This document shows, one piece after another, positions 28,559-39,600 of a stretch of 59,811 nucleotides of DNA. Origin of the DNA: Acidobacteriota bacterium (GTDB lineage Bacteria > Acidobacteriota > Thermoanaerobaculia > Gp7-AA8); assembly GCA_016184115.1 (NCBI GenBank), contig JACPDH010000058.1, forward strand, positions 1-59,811. Reading direction: 5' to 3'. The translations under genes and the position numbers were made by a program. Numbering within the stretch: position 1 is the stretch's first letter; each line of letters begins with the position of its first letter. Under the pieces are notes generated by a model. That model had not been told where the DNA came from. It was given only the letters and a program-made list of their open reading frames with translations, and did no database searches.

Positions 28559-30745
28559 TCAGGTCAGGTCCGCGGCAGTGACCGGAAGCCGTCTGACGCG
28601 CTTGCCTGCGAGCTTCGAGATGGCGTTCGCAACCGCGGGCGGGACGGTGTCGATGACGGGTTCGCCGACGCCGTTAGGCCGCTCGGCATTCCATCGAACG
28701 ATGTGCGTCTCGATCACGGGCGGGGTCTCTTCGATCATGGCGACGGGAAAGTCGTCGTAGCTACCTTCGACGACGCTTCCCTTCTGAAACGTGATTCTGT
28801 TCTTCATGCTCGACAGGCCCCAGAGGATGCCGCTTTCCACTTGTTGCGCGACGCCGTCGGGGTTGACGACGATCCCGCAATCGACACCCGCGATGACCCG
28901 ATGGACCGTGAACGGAAGCTCGCCCGCACGCGGCTTCGCTTTGAGCGACACGTTGACCGCGTGCGCGACGTAGGTGCCCGTGTGAAAGTAGCTCGCGGCG
29001 AATCCCCACGCGCGCCCCTTTGCGTGCCACGTACCCCAGCGTGCCTTCTGCCTCACGAGCTCGATGACGCGGACCATGCGATCGCGCTCGACGAGATCGC
29101 CGTCGATCTCGAAGCTCCGCGGCATCTCGGGGTCGTTCACGCCGAGCATCTCGAGGCGCAGGTCGATCTCGTCGCGCCGAAGGACGGCGGCAACTTCGTC
29201 CACGAAGCACTCGCGCGCGAAGACGGAGGAGGGAGAGAACACCGAGCGCCACGGCCCGATGAGCGTGGGCGAGTGAACTCCCGTGTAGCTCATCTCTTCG
29301 GATTGCCATCCGTACGGGGTGTCGTACACGCCCCACGCATTGCCGATTGCCTTAGCCGGATCCTTCAGATCGTCGAGCGCCGGCGCCGGCCTGCGTGCGT
29401 TGTGGGGAATGCTGACTTCCCGGTGCTCCCAGGCGACGACCTTCCCGGCTCCGTCGATCCCCGCCGCGAGGCGATGAACGCTCGGCGCCTGAAAGAAGCC
29501 GTGGCGCATGTCGTCCTCGCGGGTCCAGACGAGGTGGACCGGCGTCCCTTTCATCTCCCTCGCGACTTCGAGCGCCTCGAGGTCGTAGTCGACGCCCAGG
29601 CGGCGGCCGAATCCGCCGCCGGCGAGGATCACGTTGACCTTCACGGCGGATTCGGGAAGCTCGAGAAGCTGAACCGCCAACGCCTGCACGCCGTTAGGCG
29701 TCTGCGTCGGGGACCATATCTCGCAGCTGTCGTCCTTGACGACGGCGGTCGAGTTGACCGGCTCGATCGCGGCGTGTGCGGCCCAGGGGTAGTGATACGT
29801 CGCGTTGAGCGTCTTTGCGGATCCTTCGATCGCTCGGCGGCCCGCCCCCTTTTTTCGGATCGTGACGCCCGGACTCTCGGAGAGCGTTTCGAGCTCGGCG
29901 ACCTCGCCGTCGCTCGAGAACGACGCGTGAGGGCTCTCCGACCAGGTCACCTTCAACGCGTCGCGTCCTCTGATCGCTGCCCACGTTCCGTTCGCCACGA
30001 CCGCGATGCCGCGGCGCGTTTCGACGACCTTCTTCACGCCCGGAATCTTCATCGTCTCCGTGGCGTCGAACGCCGCGGCTTTCGAGCCGAGAACCGGGGG
30101 GCGCGCGACGACGGCGTACAGCATGCCCGGAAGCCTAACGTCATAGCCGTAGACGGCCTTGCCGGTGACGATGTCGGGACCGTCGAATCTCGCTCGCGGC
30201 GTTCCGATGAGTGTGAATTCCGACGGCTTCTTCAGCTTCGGTTCGGCGGGAACGGGCTGCTTCGCCGCGTCGGCGAGCAGCTCTCGATAGGCGAGGCTCC
30301 GATTCGACGCCGCGTGGTTGACGCGGCTCGCCTTCGTGCTGCAGCTCTCAGGCAGAACGCCCCAGCGCTGCGCCGCGGCAGCGACGAGCATCGTTCTCGC
30401 GGCCGCTCCGGCCTGACGGAGGGGGGCCCACGTCCGCATGATGCTGCCGCTCCCGCCCGTCCCGAGGCTCCTGAAGTCGGGCCCGGGAGAGGCGGTCTCG
30501 ATCCTCACGTCGTCGAAGTCGGCGTCGAGCTCCTCGGCGAGGATCATCGGCAGCGACGTGCGCACGCCTTGCCCGATCTCGCACTTTCCCACCTTGATGA
30601 GGATCGAGCCGTCGGGCTCCATGCGGAGCCAGGCGCTCGGTGCGAGCGCGCTCGGGCGATCGTCGGCGAAACTGAACCGGATGCCGAGAACGAAGGCGCC
30701 GCCGCTCGCGGCCATGAGCTTCACGAACTGCCGCCGGGAAGTCAT
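28559..30745 (-). CDS. Molybdopterin-binding hydroxylase large subunit (isoquinoline 1-oxidoreductase beta type)
   Basis: A 728-residue xanthine-dehydrogenase-family molybdenum subunit of the IorB type. It has a Tat signal ([18 protein letters not shown]), [40 protein letters not shown] and [21 protein letters not shown]. Export through Tat as a complex with the small 2Fe-2S subunit is the family pattern, with electrons passing to a periplasmic cytochrome. The substrate is probably an N-heterocycle or aldehyde. Its start overlaps the stop of the small subunit. It needs Mo cofactor made elsewhere. Confidence 0.92.
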   Translation of the reverse strand: MTSRRQFVKLMAASGGAFVLGIRFSFADDRPSALAPSAWLRMEPDGSILIKVGKCEIGQGVRTSLPMILAEELDADFDDVRIETASPGPDFRSLGTGGSGSIMRTWAPLRQAGAAARTMLVAAAAQRWGVLPESCSTKASRVNHAASNRSLAYRELLADAAKQPVPAEPKLKKPSEFTLIGTPRARFDGPDIVTGKAVYGYDVRLPGMLYAVVARPPVLGSKAAAFDATETMKIPGVKKVVETRRGIAVVANGTWAAIRGRDALKVTWSESPHASFSSDGEVAELETLSESPGVTIRKKGAGRRAIEGSAKTLNATYHYPWAAHAAIEPVNSTAVVKDDSCEIWSPTQTPNGVQALAVQLLELPESAVKVNVILAGGGFGRRLGVDYDLEALEVAREMKGTPVHLVWTREDDMRHGFFQAPSVHRLAAGIDGAGKVVAWEHREVSIPHNARRPAPALDDLKDPAKAIGNAWGVYDTPYGWQSEEMSYTGVHSPTLIGPWRSVFSPSSVFARECFVDEVAAVLRRDEIDLRLEMLGVNDPEMPRSFEIDGDLVERDRMVRVIELVRQKARWGTWHAKGRAWGFAASYFHTGTYVAHAVNVSLKAKPRAGELPFTVHRVIAGVDCGIVVNPDGVAQQVESGILWGLSSMKNRITFQKGSVVEGSYDDFPVAMIEETPPVIETHIVRWNAERPNGVGEPVIDTVPPAVANAISKLAGKRVRRLPVTAADLT

Positions 30746-31209
30746 CGCCCACCTCCCAGTCGCGCCGCGAGCCTCGCGGCCTTACGGATACGCGGATACG
30801 AGCCGCAGCGGCATACGTGATCGGCGAGCGCGCCGTCGATTTCGGCGTTGGTCGGACTCGGCTTCGACTTGAGCAGCGCGCGCACCTCGAGGATCATGCC
30901 GGGCTGGCAGTAGCCGCACTGTGAGACCTGCTCCTCGAGCCACGCCTTCTGGATCGGATGCAAACCATCCTTCGAGAGTCCTTCGATCGTCGTATAGGAG
31001 TTGCCGGCGGCCGCGGAGAGGGGGACCTGGCACGCGCGAACGGGCGAGTCGCCTTCGAGGATAGTGCACGAGCCGCAGAGTCCGGCTCCGCAGCCGTATT
31101 TCGTTCCCGTCATGCCTAACAGGTCGCGGAGAACCCATAGAAGTGGCATTTCGGGATCGGCATCGATGGTTTTGGCGGTGCCGTTGATGGTGAGCTGTAC
31201 ACGGGCCAT
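30742..31209 (-). CDS. 2Fe-2S small subunit of the molybdenum hydroxylase (isoquinoline 1-oxidoreductase alpha type)
   Basis: A 155-residue protein with two 2Fe-2S sites: the plant-ferredoxin motif [12 protein letters not shown] with the distal Cys in VRACQVP, and the C-terminal CGYCQPGM...CRCGSYPRI. It forms the electron-transfer subunit of the adjacent IorB-type enzyme. Start ATG 31209 ([10 protein letters not shown]) has GGGAGG a few bases upstream; a longer open frame to 31233 is less likely. The two-gene operon overlaps by 4 bases. Confidence 0.93.
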   Translation of the reverse strand: MARVQLTINGTAKTIDADPEMPLLWVLRDLLGMTGTKYGCGAGLCGSCTILEGDSPVRACQVPLSAAAGNSYTTIEGLSKDGLHPIQKAWLEEQVSQCGYCQPGMILEVRALLKSKPSPTNAEIDGALADHVCRCGSYPRIRKAARLAARLGGGR

Positions 31210-31492
31210 GCGTGGCCTCCCGGGAGTGAGCACAAATGAACATAGCGCCTCTGGGAACGAGCGGTGTCAGGAAGAGGTCACGAAAAGCAGCGCATGAGAA
31301 CGACTCCCGCCTCGCTCCCGAGTGCTACGATGAGCGTGTTTCCCGTGCTTTGCGCCCCGCGTCTGACCCACAGATCTAAGTGCGGTTTGTTTCACGTGCG
31401 ACGCGAAGCGAACGCATAAGCAGGAAACGCCGAGGAGTCGGGATCCCGCTCGGATCCTCGCGCCTGCATCGAATCGGGACGGCGGAGTGACG

Positions 31493-34400
31493 ATGACGAC
31501 TCGGGATCCGAAGCTAGTGGGTCGAACGAGAGGAAGTCGTGGAGCCGTGGCACTCGTCGTGATTGCGCTCTGCGCAGCTGCCATGCCCGCGATGGCGTAC
31601 GACGGAGACACGCACTACGCGTGGACCTACTACCTGGCGATCCATGTCGGCTACACGCCGCGCCAGGCGTATCAGCTCGCAAGCGCCGCGTGGGCCATCG
31701 ATCACGACGCACAAACCGGGCCGCTCCACGCGACGAAGACCGACACCTACTCGGGAGCCCCGAACCCGACGATCGAGCGAGTTTGGCGCCGATTCCACGC
31801 CTTTGCCGACGCGGTGTACGTAGGGACGAGACCAGACGTCGACGCGGTCAGTGAGCGGCGCCGCGAGGGAGAGGCGACGCTCGCGGCGATCGGCGTGCGT
31901 CAGCGCAACATCGGTGCGCAGATTCACTACCTCCAGGACTTCTTCGCGCACAACGAGTACGACAGCGTGCGAGGACATGCGATCTGGGGCCACGCCCCCG
32001 ACCGCATCGGACACCGGCCTAACCGCGCGCGCGCGATGACGAAACGGACGATTCAGGCACTCGTCGAGTTTGCTCCCTCGGTCGGTGTCGAGCCGCGCAT
32101 GCCCGACGAGGAACGGCTCTGGGTCGTGCTCGACCGGCTGAGCAAGGTGAACCCGCCGTTGCTGCAGGTCGAGCCGGCGAACTACGACCTCGTCTGGGAC
32201 GCGATCGGCGACCTCGATCTGACGGGCGCCCTGAGGGCGGAGGCTCTGGCGCAGCAAGTGCTTCGGGCAGCCTTGGGGCAGCCCGACATCCCGCGCACGA
32301 TCAAGCAATCGCTCGGGATTCAAAGAATCGCCTGGGGCGATGTCTCTCTCGATGCCGCGGTCGACGTCATCAACGCGGCGCTCGTCGAGGACGCGGAGGT
32401 CACGCGCGTGAGCCGGTATCCCGCCGATTGGATGCTTCCGAAGGCCTGGATCCAGTACGACTTCGATGCCGATGGCCAGGCGACGCCCGAGACGCTCGCG
32501 AAGAAGCACTTCGCGGTCGAGCGGCTCGAGGTCACGTTCGGAGAAGCGAAGGTCTCGTTCCGGCGCGATCCGTCGTCGGCGTCTCTCTACGAGGTGACGG
32601 CGCAGCAGCCTTACAGGCTCGAGGGGATGGCGACGCTGCCCGCGTTCCGCGCGATTCCTCTTGTGGAACGGAGCGTCTGGAGCGACGACAGCGAGCAGAT
32701 GCAGCGGGATCGCGAGCGCACGAACGGATCGTTCGTCGTCGAGCGCAAGGTGCTTCGCCCGCGCGCCGCGCTGCTCGACGGATCGCTCAAGTGGAATCCG
32801 TCGATCGAGCTCTTCGGACACGAAGCGTTCCCGGCGCCGGAGGTCACGGTCCGGCTCGCAACCGAGTACGACTGGTACGTTGTCACGTTGAACGCGACTG
32901 GCTACGACCTCCGAAGTGGCGGGGGTGTCGATACCAGTACCGGCGCGGGCGATCATGACGCGCGCGCGGGACTGCACCGGAGGCGGGGCCGCGCCGACCT
33001 CGTACTCATCAAGGTCGAGCGCGGATCGAGCCCGGCCGCGGCAGTCGCCGAGATCCGAAAGCTCGTCGCTGAGCCGCACTGCCGCCGTGCGGTTTCAATC
33101 GCGCCTAACGACATCGTCGAAGCTCCCGGGGCGAGCCTCGCCGGCCTTCCACAGTACTGGGATTCCGTCTCTCTCGAAGGGCGCGGTCCGTTCGCCTCCC
33201 TCGATCTCGCGAATGCAGCGAAGGCGCCGGCGCGCTGGGATCCGCTCGAATCCGTTCCGAATCCGAACCTCGACGACATCGCGTTCCGATCCGGCTGCAA
33301 GTCCGCGACGCCGGCGCCGGCGTCGCTCATCGCCGTGCCGAGTGTCGCGGGACTTTCCGTGAGCGACGCGGAGACGCGGCTTCGAGGCGCTGGCCTGACC
33401 GCGGAACTCGTGGCGGGTGCGGCTCCTTCTACGCGCGCGGAGCAGTACACGATCGAGCGGCAGGAGCCCGCCGCGAACACGCGAATCGCGCCGGGAAGCC
33501 GCGTGCGGATTTCCGTCCGCCCCGCGTATGTCGAGCCGTCAGCGACGGTGCCGAGCGTCGCCGGACTCACGGTGCCCGACGCCGAGCAGCGCCTCCGCGC
33601 ATCGGACTTCGTCCCGCAGTTCGCCGGCGGCGACCCGGCTCCCTTCGCGGAGCGCGCCTTCACCGTGCAGGATCAGCGCCCCGCCGCGGGCGAAACGGCG
33701 CAGCCTAACAGCGCTGTCGTCGTGCGGATCTACTCCGCATTCGAGCGCGGGCGCGTCGTGCCGAATGTCGTCGAGTTGACTGCCACCGCCGCCGAATTGC
33801 ACCTCAGGGAATTCGGGCTCGTCGCGGATCTCCAGGGGGGCGATCCGGCGCCTAACGCTGAGTCCGCCTTCAAGGTGCAGGCGCAGGAGCCGGCTCCTGG
33901 CACTCCTGTCGAGGTCGGCGCGCGGGTACGGGTGAGGATCCATTCCGCGTTTACGGCGGCTGCGCGAACCGTTGAGCCATCTGGCACGCCGCCGCCTTCA
34001 CCAGTGGCCAATCCGCCGTCCGAGGGCGATCCGGCCCGCTTTCAGTGTCCACCCTTCGCGAACCGGTCGCTGCCAGCGACCACGGTTCCTCCTTCGAGGA
34101 ATTACAGCGTGGAGTGTCCCGCAAGGGGAGACTTCTACCGATACGAAGATGTGAGGGTGGCTGTATACGCCTCGTGGTACGCGAGTGGTTCGCGGCCGGC
34201 GCAATGGACCGGCGCTTGTGGTGGCCAGCCAGTGTTCAGGTTCGTTCCGCAGAGCTGGCTTGAAACGAGCGCCGGAAGCATCCCGGCGCCGGCGCACATG
34301 CGAGGTGAGTTCTGGAGCAAGAATCGACTGGTGTTCGTCAACGTCCAGTGGTTTGTCAGTTCAGAGCGCCCTTTCCCGCCAGGGCTGATCGATCTCGCCC

Positions 34401-34645
34401 ACAAAATGATGGCAGAGGCGGAATGGCGAGGAAGGCCGTGTGACGGGAGCGAGCCGGCAACTCTTGCCCCATTGCCAGCTCCTCCTGCTCCGGTCCGGCC
34501 TCCGCCCGCTCCCTCGCGGGCAACGCCCACCGATGCGCGCCCCCTATGCACGTGCACTGACGCGTCGGGCCGTCCGTACCGGATGATGTTCGGCGAGGAA
34601 TGCGATCCCACGAGCTCGAGCAGAGTCGACGACTGCCGACCCTGA
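31493..34645 (+). CDS. Large secreted protein: zinc-phospholipase-C-like domain plus three PASTA repeats
   Basis: About 1,050 residues with a signal peptide (VALVVIALCAAAMPAMA). The first 200 residues are rich in ordered His/Asp: GDTHYAWTYYLA, AIDHDAQTGPLHA, RRFHAFAD and QIHYLQDFFAHNEYD. This resembles the zinc-dependent phospholipase C/nuclease fold. Residues about 615-830 carry three PASTA-like repeats (VPSVAGLSVSDAETRLRGAGL, VPSVAGLTVPDAEQRLRASDF, VPNVVELTATAAELHLREFGL), normally cell-wall or ligand binders on kinases. The C-terminal 200 residues are Cys- and Pro-rich and unlike known families. Start ATG 31493 has GGCGGAG upstream; a GTG at 31487 is also possible. Function unknown; perhaps an envelope-acting hydrolase. 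Confidence 0.75.
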   Translation: MTTRDPKLVGRTRGSRGAVALVVIALCAAAMPAMAYDGDTHYAWTYYLAIHVGYTPRQAYQLASAAWAIDHDAQTGPLHATKTDTYSGAPNPTIERVWRRFHAFADAVYVGTRPDVDAVSERRREGEATLAAIGVRQRNIGAQIHYLQDFFAHNEYDSVRGHAIWGHAPDRIGHRPNRARAMTKRTIQALVEFAPSVGVEPRMPDEERLWVVLDRLSKVNPPLLQVEPANYDLVWDAIGDLDLTGALRAEALAQQVLRAALGQPDIPRTIKQSLGIQRIAWGDVSLDAAVDVINAALVEDAEVTRVSRYPADWMLPKAWIQYDFDADGQATPETLAKKHFAVERLEVTFGEAKVSFRRDPSSASLYEVTAQQPYRLEGMATLPAFRAIPLVERSVWSDDSEQMQRDRERTNGSFVVERKVLRPRAALLDGSLKWNPSIELFGHEAFPAPEVTVRLATEYDWYVVTLNATGYDLRSGGGVDTSTGAGDHDARAGLHRRRGRADLVLIKVERGSSPAAAVAEIRKLVAEPHCRRAVSIAPNDIVEAPGASLAGLPQYWDSVSLEGRGPFASLDLANAAKAPARWDPLESVPNPNLDDIAFRSGCKSATPAPASLIAVPSVAGLSVSDAETRLRGAGLTAELVAGAAPSTRAEQYTIERQEPAANTRIAPGSRVRISVRPAYVEPSATVPSVAGLTVPDAEQRLRASDFVPQFAGGDPAPFAERAFTVQDQRPAAGETAQPNSAVVVRIYSAFERGRVVPNVVELTATAAELHLREFGLVADLQGGDPAPNAESAFKVQAQEPAPGTPVEVGARVRVRIHSAFTAAARTVEPSGTPPPSPVANPPSEGDPARFQCPPFANRSLPATTVPPSRNYSVECPARGDFYRYEDVRVAVYASWYASGSRPAQWTGACGGQPVFRFVPQSWLETSAGSIPAPAHMRGEFWSKNRLVFVNVQWFVSSERPFPPGLIDLAHKMMAEAEWRGRPCDGSEPATLAPLPAPPAPVRPPPAPSRATPTDARPLCTCTDASGRPYRMMFGEECDPTSSSRVDDCRP

Positions 34646-34660
34646 TGGAGGAGACGCGCG

Positions 34661-35608
34661 ATGCTGCGACGATTCGTTCTCATCCTGAGTGTTGCCGCGG
34701 CGATTGCGGCAACTTCCAGTGCGGCGGAGATCAAAGGAAAAGTCTCGGGAGTAATTGGCAAGGATGTGCGCCTAACCGTAGACGGCGACCTCCTTCCGCA
34801 GCCCGGTGACGATGTTACGATTCGATTCGAGATCCCCGGCGGGCCGATGGTCGTCGTCGGCTCCTGGCGCGTCACGTCGATCGACGGCGACTCGGTGCTC
34901 GCCGCGATGGTCGAAGCCACGGGCGCCCCTGCGATCGGTCAGCTCGCGTCGATCGTCTCGCCGAACCCTGCTCCGCGACGTCCACCGCCACCGCCACCCT
35001 CGACCTCGGCGCCGCCTCCCGGCGTCATTCGGGTCTCGTTCGACGCGCGGATGTACGACACGACCTACGAGCACCAGATCGTCGAGGGGAAGGGGCTCGA
35101 CATCTACTTCTTCAAGGCTGTCGACGCCGGGGTCGACGCAAGCGGCAATCAGCGTTTCAACCGCTTCGTGCGCGATCCCGCCGAGGGAAGTGCGGGCGAG
35201 CACGTATGGTGGGTCTGCCGGTGGGTCTGGGAGAACGGTGAGTGGATGTACGTGCAGACGAAGGTCGGCGACGTGGTCGCGGTGCTGCGCGACCCGGTCG
35301 ATGTTGCCAGTCTTGACGGATCGGTGTGGAGGACGAGGAGCAGCGAGCTCACCGGCGACCGCAAGGGTCAGAGTTTCGACTTCGACGTAAAGGTCACGGT
35401 GGCGAACGGCGTCGTGCGCATGAGCTCAGAAACGGCCTACGCGGAAGGGCGAATCCTCGGCGCCCGCTTCACCTACTCGACCTATCTGCCTGATGGCTCG
35501 GGGCCGGTCGGGCAGGGATCGAATATCTTTTCAGGCGATTCCTTCACGGGCGGATGGACCGCCACAAACGGCCGAGAAGGCAGGTGGGAGGGGCGCCGGA
35601 GTCGCTGA
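34661..35608 (+). CDS. Uncharacterised secreted protein
   Basis: 315 residues with a signal peptide (MLRRFVLILSVAAAIAATSSAAE), an N-terminal beta-rich domain of about 70 residues (EIKGKVSGVIGKDVRLTVDGDLLPQPGDDVTI, like a small OB/SH3 fold), a Pro-rich linker near residue 105, and a C-terminal domain with many Trp residues (HVWWVCRWVWENGEWMYVQ). No known family is recognised. It starts 15 bases after the PASTA protein with GGAGGAG upstream, so the two are likely co-transcribed and both exported. Confidence 0.75.
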   Translation: MLRRFVLILSVAAAIAATSSAAEIKGKVSGVIGKDVRLTVDGDLLPQPGDDVTIRFEIPGGPMVVVGSWRVTSIDGDSVLAAMVEATGAPAIGQLASIVSPNPAPRRPPPPPPSTSAPPPGVIRVSFDARMYDTTYEHQIVEGKGLDIYFFKAVDAGVDASGNQRFNRFVRDPAEGSAGEHVWWVCRWVWENGEWMYVQTKVGDVVAVLRDPVDVASLDGSVWRTRSSELTGDRKGQSFDFDVKVTVANGVVRMSSETAYAEGRILGARFTYSTYLPDGSGPVGQGSNIFSGDSFTGGWTATNGREGRWEGRRSR

Positions 35609-36002
35609 GGATCGCGGAAGCAACGCCCATGACCGGTCACGCGAACAGTGGTTCGCGCAACGTCAAACGTGTCCAGGGTCCTCCATAACCCACGACAGCA
35701 GTGCCGAGTTGGCAAACAGCCTTGTAAATCCGACTATCCGGGCTTGGCGATGGTCCGCCGAGGGTTCCTCACTCGAGTTGCGGCGCCTGGGGAGGCGCTT
35801 GTCGCCTAACGCCTTGTGAGCGAAGCGGCTGCGACGCTGAGCGGCGGCTTCCGAAGCGCGAAGCAAGCGAACGAATCGACATCGCGGGACGTGCGTACGT
35901 TTCTTGCATGGCATCACGGCAGTGGTGGAGCCATTCACGGTGGGTCAGCGACTCTGCGGGCCGGTGGAGTCACCGGCGTACGCGTCGCGAAGGAGGTCGT
36001 CC
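35609..36002. other. Gene-free spacer with a short hairpin
   Basis: A perfect 7-bp stem CGCGAAC/GTTCGCG with an AGTG loop (35640-35657) may end the upstream transcript, although no T-run follows. GCCTAAC is at 35804-35810. A good AAGGAGG ribosome site just before 36003 serves the next gene. Nothing else is seen. Confidence 0.45.
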
Positions 36003-36500
36003 ATGAAGTGCGCCTCATGTCTCCTGTTCATGCTCTGTATTTCGACTGCTGTGTTAGGGCAGTCCGTCGTCGCCCCTTCAACGCCTCCGGTCGCCGCCGG
36101 GGGCTCCTTCTTCGCGATGTACGTCGCGAATCTCGACTCGAGTATCGCGTGGTATTCGACGAAGCTCGGGCTATCCGTCGTCTTCCGCTCTGCGAAGAGC
36201 GACGGTGTCGCCGTTGCGTTGCTCGAGGGCCCAGGGCTTACCGTCGAGCTCATCGAATACGGCGGTGGAGTCGAGCCGAGTAAGTCGAGGTCGGCGAGCG
36301 ATCCGCTGTTTCCTACGCGGGGCCTCTTCAAGGCGGGAGTGATCGTCGACGACTTCGATCAGACTCTTGCTTTGTTGAAACAGCGTGGCGTCGAGATCGC
36401 GTTTGGTCCGTTTCCCGCGCGAGCAGACCAGCGGGCGAATGTGATCATTCGCGACAATTCAGGGAACCTGATTCAGTTCATCGGCGATCGCGCCGAGTGA
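36003..36500 (+). CDS. Exported VOC-family (glyoxalase-like) protein
   Basis: A 165-residue protein with a signal peptide (MKCASCLLFMLCISTAVLG) followed by one vicinal-oxygen-chelate fold: FFAMYVANLDSSIAWYSTKLGLSVVFR, LTVELIEYGG and FKAGVIVDDFDQTLALLKQRGVEI, ending IIRDNSGNLIQFIGD. The C-terminal metal-ligand position is Gln (LIQF) rather than the usual Glu, so catalysis is uncertain and it may be a binding protein. The signal peptide is unusual for this mostly cytoplasmic family. Confidence 0.82.
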   Translation: MKCASCLLFMLCISTAVLGQSVVAPSTPPVAAGGSFFAMYVANLDSSIAWYSTKLGLSVVFRSAKSDGVAVALLEGPGLTVELIEYGGGVEPSKSRSASDPLFPTRGLFKAGVIVDDFDQTLALLKQRGVEIAFGPFPARADQRANVIIRDNSGNLIQFIGDRAE

Positions 36501-36664
36501 CTCGGCCCTCGGTGGACGTCACCAGATAAAGGTGTCTGAGCCTCTGTCGTCCATTGCCTTCTGGCGTCTGCGTCTCTGGGAAGGTGGGGAGCCTTCTGGA
36601 TGAGGAGCCCTACGCGCCCGGAGTCGACGACGCGCACTATCCCCTCTGTGTCAGAATTCGACTC

Positions 36665-39600
36665 ATGCGGCAGGCGGTCGTGATACGCCTCTTGGGACGC
36701 CCTCTCGCGATCGCGCTTACTCTCGCGATCGTGCTTGGTGGAGGTCGTGCGTCCGCGCTCGATCCGAACCGCGCGCTCGATCAGCACGCGATCGACGTCT
36801 GGCGCGAAGGGCTCCCGCAGTACATGGTCCGGACCATCGTGCAGACGCGAGACGGCTATCTCTGGCTCGGCACCATGGAAGGGCTGGTTCGATTCAACGG
36901 CATCTCGTTCGATGTATTCGACCCGAGCAACGTTCCCGCCATGCGCACCGGGCGAATCCGACGCCTCTTCGAAGACCGAAACGGAACGCTCTGGATCGGG
37001 ACGGTCGGCGGCGGAATTCTTCAGTACAGCGAGGGCCAGTTCCGGCCCTGGACCTCGAATGACGAGCTCCCGGCCGGCAGCGTGATCTCGATGATGGAAT
37101 CGCGTGACGGCGCGCTCTGGCTCGGCACCGGGAACGGCGTCTGTCGGGCCTTCAACGGCAGCCTAACTTGCTACGGTCCCGCCGCCGGTCTTCCCGACGC
37201 GGAGGTCAATGCGATCGTCGAAGATGCGGCCGGCACTCTCTGGCTCGCCACCGGCGAAGGACTTTACCGTCGCGACGGCGACCGCTTCGCGATTGTGCCG
37301 CTCGACGGCGATGTGCATTCTGCAACAGGCGGGCTCGTGCTCGCGCGCGACGGATCGCTCTGGGTCGGCGTTTCGTCGCGCGGCATCCTTCGAATCGCTC
37401 CAGATCGCGGCTCCTCCACCTGGATCGACGCCGGGCCCCAGGCCGGCTACGTGTTCGACCTTCACGAGGACCGCGACGGTACGATCTGGGCAGGCACGTC
37501 GCACGGTGGCGTCGCAAAAATCCGCGATGGCCGCGCAACCTTCCTCGACAAGCGCCTCGGGTTGCCGAGCAACTCGATCCGCGCGATTGGCGAAGACCGC
37601 GAAGGAAGCATCTGGATCGGGACCGACTCCGGACTTGCGCGCCTCAAAGACCTCAAGTTCGTCAACGTCACCGAGCGGCAGGGACTCTCGAGCTCGCACG
37701 TCCGCGTGGTCACCGAGTCACGCGACGGCGGGCTCTGGGTTGGAACCTACGGTGCCGGACTCAACCTCCTTCGAGGGGGTCAGGTCTCGACGTTTGGTCT
37801 CGAGGAGAACCTCGGAGATCTCTTCATCCGGACGCTCTACGAGGACGATGAAGGCGACCTCTGGATCGGCACCGACAATGGCCTTGCGCGTCTTCACGAC
37901 GGAAAGCTCACGGAGTATTCGACGGCCGATGGGCTCGCGAATAACAAGATCGAGGCGCTCCATCAACTCCGCGACGGTACGCTGCTGGTTTCCACAGCTC
38001 GCGGCCTTCAAGCCCGCATCGATGGGAAGTTCGTGCCATGGCTCGAGGGCAACCCCAGGCTCAGCGATCTTCGCGCCATACTCGAAGCGAAGAATGGCGA
38101 CATCTGGTTCGCGACGTACGAAGGAATCGTCCATGTCCGTGGCCGCGCGATCGTCCGCACAATCACGACGCGCGACGGGCTGCCGAGCAACATGGTGTTC
38201 GCGCTCCTGGAGGACGATGGGGGCGACCTCTGGATCGGCACGCACGAAGGACTCTCGCGTATTAGAAACGGCCGAATCGCCGCGATCACTGCGGCGCATG
38301 GCCTTCGTAACAGCGTCGTGTTTCAGATCCTCGATGACGGGCGAGGGAGCCTTTGGCTCACATCGAATCGTGGCCTAACACGCGTCGACAAACGATCGAT
38401 CGACGACGTGATCGCCGGCCGAGCGCCGCGGATTCGCGCCATGTATTTCGGCAAGGCCGACGGGCTCGGCAGCGATCAGTGCAACGGTGCGACGCAGCCC
38501 TCCGGAGTCCGGACGCGCGATGGAAGGCTCGTGATTCCAACCGTCGGCGGCCTCAGCATCGTCGATCCGGGTAACCTGCATCTGAATCGCGTCCCTCCCT
38601 CCGTGGTTCTTCGCGACGTGCTCGTCGACGGCAAGCCCGCACCGAGGAGATCGAATGGACCGTTTCCCTGGTCGAGCCGACGATACGAGTTTCGCTACGA
38701 CGGGCTCAGTCTTCTCTCGCCCGAGCTCGTCCGCTTCCGTTACCGCGTCGATGGTTTTGACGAGCAGTGGATCGACGGCGGCGCGAATCGCGTCGCCCAC
38801 TACAACTCCCTTTCCCCCGGGCGGCACGCCTTCCGCGTCATCGCCAGCAACAACGACGGTGTCTGGAGCACCGGTGAGGCGACATACGAGTTCGAAGTCC
38901 TCGCAGCTCCCTGGCGGCGATGGTGGGCGTTTCTCCTCTACGCGCTCGCCGCGGCGGCGTGCGTGACGCTCGCCATCCGCATGCGAGAGCGGACGACACG
39001 ATTGCGAACCGCGCAGCTCGAGGCGATGGTCGAGGTGCGCACGCACGAGCTTGCTGCTGCCGAAGCGCGGGCGGTCGAAGCGAATCGCGCGAAGAGCGTC
39101 TTTCTCGCGAACATGAGCCACGAGCTGCGAACGCCGCTCAACGCAATCCTCGGATTTGCCCAACTCCTCTCGCGAAGTCGAACGCTCGAGGGTGACGATC
39201 GGGAAAGCCTGGGCGTCATCCGGCGGAGCGGAGAGCACCTGTTGGGCCTCATCAACGACGTACTCTCGATCTCGAAGATCGAGGCGGGAAAGCTCGCGAT
39301 CGATGCGCGCCCATTCGACCCGCGCGCGCTCATCGGCGAAGTGGCCGCGATGATCCGCGTTCGCGCAGAAGCCGCAGGGTTGGAGCTCCAGGTAATCGTC
39401 GACTCGTCGTTGCCGGATGCGCTGCTGGGTGACGCGGGAAAACTCCGGCAGATCCTCATCAACCTGCTCGGCAACGCGATCAAATTCACGGAGCGCGGAA
39501 GTGTCACCCTTCGTGCTTCCTGGGCGAAGAATCGCGGCCGCTTCGAGGTGAGCGACACCGGTCCCGGGATCGACCCCTCCGAAATCGACGCGATCTTCGA

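Noticed and set aside
28517-30820. 767-codon open forward frame antisense to the molybdenum hydroxylase gene
   Set aside because: Composition is Arg/Asp/Ala-rich without motifs, whereas the minus strand gives a full, recognisable enzyme with a Tat signal.
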